A stretch of 6,366 nucleotides of DNA, taken from contig JAIXVO010000169.1 of assembly GCA_027482985.1 (NCBI GenBank), forward strand, positions 1-6,366, written 5' to 3'. The notes below the pieces were generated by a model that did not search any database, was not told where the DNA came from, and was given only the letters and a program-made list of their open reading frames with translations. A program made the position numbers and the translations under genes. Source of the DNA: Cyanobacteriota bacterium. GTDB lineage: Bacteria; Cyanobacteriota; Cyanobacteriia; Leptolyngbyales; Leptolyngbyaceae. Below are positions 1 through 5,251 of the stretch, piece after piece (within the stretch, counting starts at the first letter, position 1; every line of letters starts with the position of its first letter).

Positions 1-4
1 ACTC

Positions 5-166
5 TCAACCCGTGGGCACCATTTCCGGTACAACTAGACCTCTTGCTCGCAGGCAATTCTCAAGCACCAGCCAGCGAGTGATCTCAAGCCGGCTCATCGC
101 GATTTGGCAATCTCCCAGCAGTCCTACGGGGCAGCGGTTGCAAGCATGAATTGAGCCTAAGTTGTA
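5..166 (-). other. possible small Cys-containing reading frame or gene remnant
   Basis: A reverse-strand frame is open from just after a TGA (167-169) to a TGA at 5-7, 53 codons. Its only in-frame ATG is at 95-97 and would give 30 residues; a rare ATT at 149-151 would give 48. The translation is more protein-like than the opposite strand: it has Cys in a C-x2-C-x6-C arrangement near the beginning, then a likely amphipathic helix (MSRLEITRWLVLENCLRARG) and a tail ending VVPEMVPTG. An out-of-frame ATG at 145-147 stops after seven codons, so a frameshifted remnant is possible. I do not recognise a family. It may be a small gene with an unusual start, a decayed gene, or chance. Confidence 0.22.
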
Positions 167-195
167 TCAGGAGTCACCACGGCTGGAGATAGAGC

Positions 196-204
196 TGCTA
201 CAAT
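196..204 (+). promoter_or_regulatory. candidate extended -10 promoter for the YRGA-motif gene
   Basis: TGCTACAAT is a good extended -10 (TGn plus TACAAT, the hexamer at 199-204). It lies 80 nt before the chosen start of the next gene. No convincing -35 hexamer is seen 16-18 bp upstream, as is common for extended -10 promoters. A HIP1 octamer (247-254) falls in the presumed leader. This is a sequence match only. Confidence 0.35.
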
Positions 205-283
205 TATTCGCCACGGGTGAATGCAATTTGTGGTCGTTGGTCAAGCGCGATCGCCCGGTTCCTCACGTCAAAAGTGTTGGCTT

Positions 284-724
284 ATGTCCATTTTTCAGTT
301 CGTTTGGCAAGTTTTGTTACTCTGCGGGATTGGGGTTGCCGTTCTCTTCGGGTTATTCTCGGCACCGTGGTATGTCCTGGGGCTGTTCTTGTTGGTGGCG
401 TTAGGGCTCACCTGGAAGCTGATGCCATCCCCTCAGACGTGGATTGCGCCGGCAGGGGGTGAAGTTGTGCAATCAAGCGCGATCGCCCATCAAACTGGCA
501 ATCTCTCCTCAGCCCCGACCGAGAAGCGCTACCGGGGGGCACAGTACCCTACGGCCTCACCATCGGTGGCCGAGGCTCCAGCTCAACCAGCAGTCTTATC
601 CTATCGGGGGGCGGCTTACGCGCCGAAAGCCGCCGCCAAGCCGCCCATCTCATCGTCAGCCACGCCGCCCGAACTAAAGTATCGGGGTGCCAAAATTCCG
701 ACCCCACCGTCGCCCCCCGCATAA
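284..724 (+). CDS. two-pass membrane protein with three YRGA (DUF4278-like) motifs
   Basis: The 146-residue product starts with two hydrophobic segments (about residues 8-25 and 29-46) separated by a short SAPWY turn. A Pro/Ala/Ser-rich tail of about 100 residues follows, probably exposed at the membrane surface. The tail carries three copies of an aromatic-Arg-Gly-Ala motif: KRYRGAQY (81-88), LSYRGAAY (105-112) and LKYRGAKI (131-138), spaced 24 and 26 residues. L-x-YRG-x-x-Y is the hallmark of DUF4278, a short cyanobacterial motif of unknown function, usually present once. I chose the ATG at 284 because the hydrophobic segment follows at once. The in-frame ATG at 221 would add 21 residues of unlikely composition spanning a HIP1 site. 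No clear Shine-Dalgarno is seen. An internal HIP1 lies at 479-486. The function is unknown and the DUF4278 link rests on the motif alone. Confidence 0.72.
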   Translation: MSIFQFVWQVLLLCGIGVAVLFGLFSAPWYVLGLFLLVALGLTWKLMPSPQTWIAPAGGEVVQSSAIAHQTGNLSSAPTEKRYRGAQYPTASPSVAEAPAQPAVLSYRGAAYAPKAAAKPPISSSATPPELKYRGAKIPTPPSPPA

Positions 725-799
725 AGTTGGGCAAGCCTTGAGTTTAGCGGGTTTGTGTCAGTAGGGCTTCTGCAATTTATTTGCAATAAGCTGGTCTTG

Positions 800-829
800 T
801 TGCAATCGAATGCCAGTTAGAACTATCAT
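800..829 (+). promoter_or_regulatory. candidate fur promoter with overlapping AT-rich element
   Basis: TTGCAA (800-805) and TATCAT (824-829) are separated by 18 bp and lie 37 nt upstream of the fur ATG, a plausible sigma-70-type promoter. The -10 overlaps ATCATT (825-830), which equals part of the canonical Fur box. A full 19-bp alignment at 815-833 gives only 9 matches to the GATAATGATAATCATTATC consensus, so Fur autoregulation is plausible but not shown here. Confidence 0.4.
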
Positions 830-865
830 TTCAGCATCGCGCGCAAGCTTATCGCAGAAGCCGTT

Positions 866-1408
866 ATGTTTTCTTATACCGCTGGTTCGCTGAAGTCCGA
901 ACTGAATGCCAAAGGGTGGCGACTCACGCCGCAACGTGAGATTATTTTGCAAGTATTTCAGAATTTGCCACGGGGCAATCATCTGAGTGCGGAAGAACTG
1001 CATGAGTTGTTGGAACAGCGGGGCGAGGGGGTCAGTCTCTCAACGGTCTACCGGACGGTGAAACTAATGACCCGGATGGGCATCTTACGAGAATTGGAAC
1101 TGGCGGAGGGGCACAAGCACTATGAATTGAATTCGGCTTCCCCGCACCATCATCATCATTTAGTCTGCGTACAATGTAACCGCACGATTGAGTTTGAGAA
1201 TGACTCGATTTGGAAGCAGGGACTCAAACAGGTTGATAAAGCGGGCTTTCAGATGATTGATTGTCAGCTCACGATTTATACGATCTGCCCAGAAGCGGTA
1301 CGGATGGGCTGGCCCGCTTCGGTACCCAGTCATTGGGTCTGTTCGCGATCGCTCGCCACCATGCAACCTTTAGGGCATCCAGTTCCAGCCGAGGAGCAAG
1401 AGGCTTGA
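866..1408 (+). CDS. fur: Fur family iron/redox-responsive transcriptional regulator (FurA type)
   Basis: A 180-residue metal-dependent DNA-binding regulator, predicted to bind Fur boxes as a dimer with Fe(II) and repress iron-acquisition genes. The N-terminal winged helix carries WRLTPQREIIL (18-28), HLSAEEL (39-45) and the recognition region VSLSTVYRTVKLM (56-68). The dimerisation/metal domain has GHKHYEL (82-88), the five-His stretch 94-98 and CVQC (101-104). Cys101, Cys104, Cys133 and Cys141 fall at the same numbers as in Anabaena FurA, which identifies this as the FurA paralogue and not Zur/FurB or PerR/FurC. Residue 138, Cys in the second CxxC of Anabaena FurA, is Tyr here (Y-T-I-C). The tail beyond about residue 150 is longer than in Anabaena FurA (about 151 residues) and has a further Cys at 159. 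The first ATG fits the family's N-terminus; the ribosome site (AGAAG) is weak. It is transcribed alone and convergent with the next gene. Confidence 0.93.
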   Translation: MFSYTAGSLKSELNAKGWRLTPQREIILQVFQNLPRGNHLSAEELHELLEQRGEGVSLSTVYRTVKLMTRMGILRELELAEGHKHYELNSASPHHHHHLVCVQCNRTIEFENDSIWKQGLKQVDKAGFQMIDCQLTIYTICPEAVRMGWPASVPSHWVCSRSLATMQPLGHPVPAEEQEA

Positions 1409-1467
1409 TCCAGTGAAATTTTGCCGCTCTTAAGTCAGGCGATCGGCTGGATGCCGCTACTCCTGAT

Positions 1468-1503
1468 GCCACAGTTGCCATTCTCTATGGCTCTTGCTGT
1501 GGC
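1468..1503. terminator. interrupted stem-loop between convergent fur and DUF1622 genes
   Basis: GCCACAG (1468-1474) pairs with CTGTGGC (1497-1503), and inside it GCCAT (1477-1481) pairs with ATGGC (1487-1491) around a TCTCT loop. It lies 60 nt after the fur stop and overlaps the last codons of the converging gene. Neither side has a U-tract, so it is not a classical intrinsic terminator. It may slow or end transcription in both directions, or be fortuitous. Confidence 0.25.
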
Positions 1504-1979
1504 CTGTTTGCTCGTGGCTCTGTCATTGTTTTGCCCTCGTCCAAATCATCCATAATGTTCTGCAATTCCTGAACTTCCCGTTGCAGGAAGAAGTTGAGGA
1601 AGGTGCGGATACCCGCGATCGCCCCCAGTTTCGAGAGGTCTTCCCAGGTGGGGGAAACGGCAGTCGCGACAATATCCGCAGCCAGTTGAAATTCCAGCGA
1701 TAAAGCGAGGGTTTGTCCAAATTCCAGGCGAATTTGTTCTTGCAAATGATGTTCTCGCCCTTTGGTTTTGTGATGAAATAAGCGTTTGATGGCAATGAAT
1801 ACCGCGATCGCCACAATCAGAATCGCGAATGTTTCCAGCATCACCTCTAGCAGTTCCGCCAGTTCCGCCAGAATGCGTTCAAAGATCCCGGCCAGCCCAA
1901 TTTTTGGCCGGGAAATGGGTTGATCGATGGCGATCGCTAATCCATTCAGTACCCAATTGCTCATGTTGCTGCCCCGCAT
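1485..1979 (-). CDS. DUF1622 family membrane protein
   Basis: The 164-residue protein has an amphipathic region (about 27-45), a transmembrane helix (about 46-65, ETFAILIVAIAVFIAIKRLF), a basic cytoplasmic loop (HHKTKGREHH, 69-78) and a conserved second half. There EFQLAADIVATAVSPTWEDL (96-115) and IRTFLNFFLQREVQEL (124-139) match the usual DUF1622 pattern: an ADI helix, a PTW-E turn and a second hydrophobic helix ending in a charged run. The family is widespread in bacteria and has no established function. The ATG at 1979 has AAAGG five nt upstream; an in-frame ATG at 1964 (MSNWVLNG) would remove five residues and has no ribosome site at normal distance. It converges on fur and is separated from the upstream gene by that gene's terminator, so it is probably its own unit. 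HIP1 octamers lie inside at 1615, 1804 and 1930. Confidence 0.8.
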   Translation of the reverse strand: MRGSNMSNWVLNGLAIAIDQPISRPKIGLAGIFERILAELAELLEVMLETFAILIVAIAVFIAIKRLFHHKTKGREHHLQEQIRLEFGQTLALSLEFQLAADIVATAVSPTWEDLSKLGAIAGIRTFLNFFLQREVQELQNIMDDLDEGKTMTEPRANRPQQEP

Positions 1980-1984
1980 CTCTC

Positions 1985-2008
1985 CCTTTCATTCTTTCAT
2001 CCTTTCAA
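1985..2008. repeat. three-copy 8-bp tandem repeat before the DUF1622 gene
   Basis: CCTTTCAT, TCTTTCAT and CCTTTCAA follow each other without gaps. On the reverse strand they read as three GAAAG(G/A)-bearing units, and the copy nearest the gene supplies the AAAGG ribosome-binding sequence before the ATG at 1979. Copies differ at one or two positions. Confidence 0.6.
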
Positions 2009-2052
2009 GGGATTGCCGCATAGTATCGCCCAGCGCTATGAGCCAGAGATCA

Positions 2053-2092
2053 TCATAAGAAAAAGAGCGATCGGGATATGCGATCGCTCTTT
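2053..2092 (-). terminator. rho-independent terminator of the small exported protein gene
   Basis: AAAGAGCGATCG (2062-2073) and CGATCGCTCTTT (2081-2092) form a perfect 12-bp stem with a 7-nt loop. On the reverse strand the stem is followed by TTCTTATGATG, giving a U-rich run of TTTTTCTT from the end of the stem. It lies about 67 nt after the stop of the gene ending at 2159. The right arm includes a HIP1 octamer (2080-2087). The forward side has only TTT, so it mainly serves the reverse strand. Confidence 0.75.
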
Positions 2093-2158
2093 CGGGTGCA
2101 ACGTTTAATTCGATTCAATCAAGGGCAACATCCGCGCTATGCTGCCAGGGTTAAACGA

Positions 2159-2521
2159 TTAGCTACCGGGAGTCACTTTGTCCAAGGCTTGCTTCACTTG
2201 ATCCTTAAACGTCGTCGCTGCCTTCGAGTTTTCGGGAGTACTCATTTTGTCCAAGTCGGCTCCACCCTGCACTTCATTACTGCCACGCTGGGCTCGCTCT
2301 GAGACTTCTTGCATCGAGTCCAGACCAGAATTGAGCGCATCTTCGGACTCAGCGTAGATTTTTTTCAGTTGTACTTCACCGTCGCTGGGTTTGGTGGGCG
2401 CGGACATGCCTGCCGCCCAAGTAGGAGTCGCATTCACAACCAATAGCAATGCGCATGTAAAAGCAAGCACTAAGAAGCGTAATGAACGTATTAAGGGGGC
2501 GTAAAAATAAGAGTTGAACAT
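2159..2521 (-). CDS. small exported protein, low-temperature-induced-protein-like
   Basis: This 120-residue protein has a typical Sec signal: basic residues at 12-15, a hydrophobic core (16-30) and a signal-peptidase I site after ATPTWA (31-36) or Ala37, leaving a mature part of about 84 residues. The mature part is hydrophilic, Gln/Ser/Asp/Glu-rich and free of Cys, with likely helices (49-78, 103-116) joined by a SNEVQGGADLDKMSTPENS segment (81-99). The NEVQG-AD-DKM-PENS pattern is what I associate with cyanobacterial proteins annotated as low-temperature-induced; the match is from memory. It probably acts in the thylakoid lumen or periplasm; its role is unknown. The start is well supported by GGAGG (2531-2535) nine nt upstream. 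I found no convincing promoter in the 216-nt gap before it. A terminator follows, so it is likely monocistronic. Confidence 0.75.
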   Translation of the reverse strand: MFNSYFYAPLIRSLRFLVLAFTCALLLVVNATPTWAAGMSAPTKPSDGEVQLKKIYAESEDALNSGLDSMQEVSERAQRGSNEVQGGADLDKMSTPENSKAATTFKDQVKQALDKVTPGS

Positions 2522-2530
2522 GATTTATTT

Positions 2531-2535
2531 CCTCC
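2531..2535 (-). promoter_or_regulatory. strong Shine-Dalgarno GGAGG
   Basis: GGAGG on the reverse strand, nine nt before the ATG at 2521, is the best ribosome site in the window and fixes the start of the small exported protein. It suggests efficient translation. The rest of the gap (2536-2737) holds an imperfect GAAAG/CTTTC palindrome (2672-2682) and a HIP1 (2702-2709), and no gene. Confidence 0.6.
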
Positions 2536-2737
2536 AAATTTTGATTCCTGTTGTGTTGCTCACATCAGGCTGGCTGCTCAAATCTCTCTGAAGCTGTGTC
2601 CTAGTTTTAGCCCGGAGTGCCATGTCGTTCTATCACCCCCTGGATTGAATTGAATCGGGGTTAGAAAAATAGAAAGTCTTTCCTAGGGAGGATTTGACAC
2701 CGCGATCGCCTGCTAAAGCGTGGGTCAGAACTCGAAG

Positions 2738-3850
2738 TTAAATCTGACTGTGGCGATAGTGTTGAACCAAGGTTTCGATCGCCGTTACCAACTGCGCCTG
2801 CTCCCACCCCTGGTAGAGATGGGCCGCGATCGCGCAACCCCCTGCCCCGACTCCTTCCTTCACAAAGCCCTGCTCATACGCCTGAAGTTGCGGGACACGG
2901 GAATCGGCAAAACTGAGTTCTGTCGCCAATAAGGGCACGGTGCCCACTGCTTGCGCTAGGCCAACCGTGTCCCCTGTGGGGTCTGTAGCGACCCAGCGGG
3001 TGGTGCCGATCACAATCTGGGAGGGTTGCCAGGGCAAATGATGGAAGTTTGCCAGGGCATGTGCCAGTGCGTAAACCGCCAACATCTGCGTGCCCCCTGC
3101 CAGCAATACGCCCGTTTGCCGACTCGCCGCGATCGCCATCCCGGCCACCACGGGTTGCATCGGATCGCCCACTGCCGCCACGACCCCTAACGGATCACCC
3201 CTGCCCTGCTGCCCATCGGCGGCACTTTGCCAGCGTTGTAACCCCTGCTGGACGAGTTGCCACTTCTGGTCATGGTTACAGGTCGCATGACTACTATTCA
3301 CTTTCCCCTCTGCCGGAATTCCCAACGCCGTGAGGACTGCCAGCGCTGTCGTTGTTCCCCCCACAACGCATTCCGCCAAAATTACGTAGCCATCCTGGTC
3401 AGCAGCTAACTTTTCCCCCCAAGTCAATCCCTGCTGGAATAACTGCTGCACTGTCTCTCGATCTAATGCCTGCCCCGTACTCAAGCAAGCCGCCGGGACT
3501 CCCCCCAACGCGATCGCCGGAATTGCCGGCGGCACTGGTAGCCCCGCATTGAACACCATCAGGGGAATCTGTTGTCCCGCCAACACCGCTTTTGAGATGA
3601 AGACTGGCGACGCTCCAGCAGACAGCGGTGGTAAGGGATAGTGCGGTTGGCCTTGCACCCCGGCGTAGAGAAATTCGGCATCCGCGATCGCGGTGTACTG
3701 CCGACTCTCAGGCGTGGCCCCCGCCGCCGAAATCCCTGGAATTAAGCCTGTTGCCGTAAAGCCCAAAACACAGGCAAATACAGGTCTTTTACCTCGATAG
3801 CGGGTGATCCAGGCTTGGCCCTGCTCCTGTTGTGTATACACCCGAATCAA
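2738..3850 (-). CDS. cobT: CobT-type nicotinate-nucleotide phosphoribosyltransferase (UPF0284/TIGR00303)
   Basis: The 370-residue protein matches the cyanobacterial/archaeal branch of CobT, which moves phosphoribose from nicotinate mononucleotide to the lower-ligand base to form the alpha-ribotide used in the cobamide nucleotide loop. Visible blocks are ACVLGFTATGLIPGISAAGA (26-45), AECVVGGTTTAL (159-170, similar to the nucleotide-site G-NTT region of CobT), the GDPMQP turn (228-233), LLAGGTQM (249-256) and KEGVGAGG (331-338). Glu332 sits like the catalytic Glu of Salmonella CobT in its GEG-GA motif; this is inferred by motif. Cyanobacteria generally make pseudocobalamin with adenine as lower base, so the acceptor may be adenine. 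Translation starts at TTG: GAGGGAG lies 7 nt upstream, no in-frame ATG precedes, and MIRVYTQ fits the family. It is last in a probable operon, 67 nt after the DUF2232 gene. No strong terminator is seen after it. Confidence 0.88.
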   Translation of the reverse strand: MIRVYTQQEQGQAWITRYRGKRPVFACVLGFTATGLIPGISAAGATPESRQYTAIADAEFLYAGVQGQPHYPLPPLSAGASPVFISKAVLAGQQIPLMVFNAGLPVPPAIPAIALGGVPAACLSTGQALDRETVQQLFQQGLTWGEKLAADQDGYVILAECVVGGTTTALAVLTALGIPAEGKVNSSHATCNHDQKWQLVQQGLQRWQSAADGQQGRGDPLGVVAAVGDPMQPVVAGMAIAASRQTGVLLAGGTQMLAVYALAHALANFHHLPWQPSQIVIGTTRWVATDPTGDTVGLAQAVGTVPLLATELSFADSRVPQLQAYEQGFVKEGVGAGGCAIAAHLYQGWEQAQLVTAIETLVQHYRHSQI

Positions 3851-3874
3851 CGGTACTCTCCCTCTTGATGTCTT
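3848..3874 (-). promoter_or_regulatory. ribosome site deciding a TTG start for cobT
   Basis: Reverse-strand AAGAGGGAGAGTACCG precedes TTG-ATT-CGG-GTG. The GAGGGAG core is 7 nt from the TTG, an ideal distance, but about 16 nt from the possible GTG three codons later. No in-frame ATG or GTG lies between this site and the repeat upstream. Confidence 0.6.
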
Positions 3875-3876
3875 GG

Positions 3877-3902
3877 GAGACGTGCCAGCGACACGTCTCT
3901 AC
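3877..3902. repeat. short palindromic intergenic repeat (GAGACGTG/CACGTCTC)
   Basis: GAGACGTG (3877-3884) and CACGTCTC (3892-3899) form a perfect 8-bp hairpin with loop CCAGCGA, and the right arm continues TAC. The shape, GTAGAGACGTG paired with CACGTCTCTAC, is one I recognise as scattered through many cyanobacterial genomes; here the outer three bases of the left arm have diverged. It sits in the 67-nt gap between DUF2232 and cobT. In the transcript it could attenuate, stabilise or process the message, or be inert. Confidence 0.6.
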
Positions 3903-3917
3903 GAGTTGTCTCCTGCC

Positions 3918-4739
3918 CTACTCTTCATATTCCATCAAGACTTGCACCCATTTGGGGGGACGGGGGATGGGGTTGCGCAGGCGATCGAAGAGAAACCAGG
4001 CAACCAGATGTACGACAAACACGTAAATGATGTTGTTAATCACCACCAGGACGACGATCATCGCCTGGATGAAGGACAAACTCGGTTGGAAGAGGATGCC
4101 CAGCCGCAGACAGACCCAGTCGATCAGGTTGGTGACCTGGGTCGTGGAGTAGACCCAGAGATCATCGCCCAGCATGACCGATGTCAGCCAGATCCGGAAA
4201 AAGACTCCAAACGCGCCGAGGATCGTGCCCAGGACGATCGCCATGGCCCAACTTGCCCGCCGCCGCCAGAGCCAGCCCAGCAGTACGCCCATCAGTCCAA
4301 ACGGCACAATATAGAGGATGCTGCGGGGGGGACCCATCAACACACTCAGCAGTAAGCCGGAGACGACAGCCCCCATCCACGCCGCGCGAGCGCCCCACCG
4401 CATATAAATGAGGGCGATCGGAATGGGGAAAAAGATCCGCAACACGGGACCAATTGGGAAGTAAAAATTCACCAGCCAGATCAAACTGGCAGCACTGGCT
4501 AAGAATGCTGTTTCCACCATGATCAACGGACTATGCTGATCCAGCGATCGCACGGTGGATGACACTTGATCCCAGGCTGTTCCCGGAGGCGGTTCGTCGG
4601 GGCGCACAGCAGGACTTTGAGCTAGCTCTTGCTCTACTGCTTCCCACTCTGCTGCTAAATCTGAGGGGGGATCAAACTGGGGCTGGACATTCGATCGCTC
4701 TGGCGCACCGGATGATTCACCCGACTTGGCATCGCTCAT
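3918..4739 (-). CDS. DUF2232 polytopic membrane protein
   Basis: The 273-residue protein opens with about 70 hydrophilic, acidic, Pro-rich residues, then a membrane domain with segments at roughly 72-92, 97-113, 118-136, 140-157, 163-185 and 221-252. It ends with a short charged tail (RLRNPIPRPPKWVQ, 253-266). The FFPIPIALIYMRWGARAAW (103-121) block, the MGPPRS turn (135-140) and PFGLMGVLLGWLWRRR (146-161) match cyanobacterial DUF2232/YybS-like proteins. This group is reminiscent of ECF-transporter substrate-binding components, though none of that is shown here. Its ATG overlaps the stop of the upstream gene as ATGA, so translational coupling is likely; a separate ribosome site is weak. It lies directly before cobT on the same strand, which hints at a role in cobamide precursor transport or membrane-bound assembly. 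No ABC ATPase is present nearby. The function is unproven. Confidence 0.82.
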   Translation of the reverse strand: MSDAKSGESSGAPERSNVQPQFDPPSDLAAEWEAVEQELAQSPAVRPDEPPPGTAWDQVSSTVRSLDQHSPLIMVETAFLASAASLIWLVNFYFPIGPVLRIFFPIPIALIYMRWGARAAWMGAVVSGLLLSVLMGPPRSILYIVPFGLMGVLLGWLWRRRASWAMAIVLGTILGAFGVFFRIWLTSVMLGDDLWVYSTTQVTNLIDWVCLRLGILFQPSLSFIQAMIVVLVVINNIIYVFVVHLVAWFLFDRLRNPIPRPPKWVQVLMEYEE

Positions 4740-5116
4740 GACACTTCAACTCTTTGCACCAGGGATCGGAAAGATTGGGTACTCCATTGCACCACGGCAT
4801 GGATGACTCGGCGCAATGAGGCCGGATGCCAGAGTGCCCACAAATTTAAGACCAGACAGCACAGTCCCAAAGAGAATAGGACAAAGGTTTGGATGCGAAT
4901 CACGCCCACCACTAGCCAGGTCAGGACATGCAAGACCATGAGCAGCGCACTGGCGATCGCGAATCCCGTGGAGCGGTGAATTTGGGCGGGGGGGCGCTGG
5001 AGTTCGAGCAGGGTGAATGTTGCCACGGTCAGGATCAAGTTTAAGGGCACCAGCACTGCACAGATGGCAACACAATAGGTATGGGAGAAGGCTAAAAGAG
5101 TTGTCAAATCCAGCAT
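4736..5116 (-). CDS. small three-pass membrane protein of unknown function
   Basis: A 126-residue protein with three predicted membrane segments (about 13-36, 49-71 and 75-96), a short Arg/Pro-rich loop between the first two (LQRPPAQIHRS, 39-49) and an amphipathic basic C-terminus (100-124). Two His (12, 63) and Cys15, Cys20, Cys86 and Cys87 lie in or next to the membrane segments, but I see no recognised ligand motif. It resembles conserved unnamed cyanobacterial proteins starting LDLTT-LAFSHT; I know of no function. The TGA overlaps the next gene's ATG by 4 nt, so the two products are probably co-translated and may interact. The start is preceded by A-rich sequence (AAAGAAAAATA) without a GGAG-like site. 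This is the first gene of the probable cobT operon. Confidence 0.75.
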   Translation of the reverse strand: MLDLTTLLAFSHTYCVAICAVLVPLNLILTVATFTLLELQRPPAQIHRSTGFAIASALLMVLHVLTWLVVGVIRIQTFVLFSLGLCCLVLNLWALWHPASLRRVIHAVVQWSTQSFRSLVQRVEVS

Positions 5117-5251
5117 TATTATTTTTCTTTATTTGCTGCTTAATCTGCAATCCGCTTCTACTTAGTATGAACGGTTTTGCTCCGAAGGGGTATTGTGTTT
5201 CGGGATGTAACATACTCTGGCTGGTCGATGCAGCGGTCGCGATCGCCAAAT
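5117..5251. other. short intergenic gap with no clear signal
   Basis: The gap between the DUF1824 gene and the small membrane protein gene should hold the operon promoter if there is one. On the reverse strand I see an AT-rich leader and a HIP1 (5239-5246), but no -35/-10 pair at proper spacing and no hairpin terminator. Read-through from the DUF1824 gene cannot be excluded. Confidence 0.4.

Noticed and set aside
221..283. Upstream ATG extending the YRGA-motif gene by 21 residues
   Set aside because: The added residues are hydrophilic, come partly from a HIP1 site, and would push the membrane hairpin inward; no ribosome site supports them.
758..1003. Reverse-strand 81-residue frame over the fur 5' region
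   Set aside because: It is antisense to the fur promoter and its conserved winged-helix coding sequence, with no family resemblance.
1139..1159. Run of five His codons in fur, looking like a tag
   Set aside because: It lies inside the natural metal-binding region of FurA proteins and is expected there.
2672..2682. GAAAGTCTTTC palindrome matching the centre of the 5899-5998 repeat (GAAAGACTTTC)
   Set aside because: The two differ in the middle base, flanks are unrelated, and an 11-base match to a simple palindrome is not enough to claim a shared element. The loop is also too small for a terminator despite a nearby T-run on the reverse strand.
3804..4355. Forward 183-residue frame rich in Asp, Gln and His
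   Set aside because: It is antisense to the well-supported DUF2232 and cobT genes and has the composition typical of the complement of a membrane protein.
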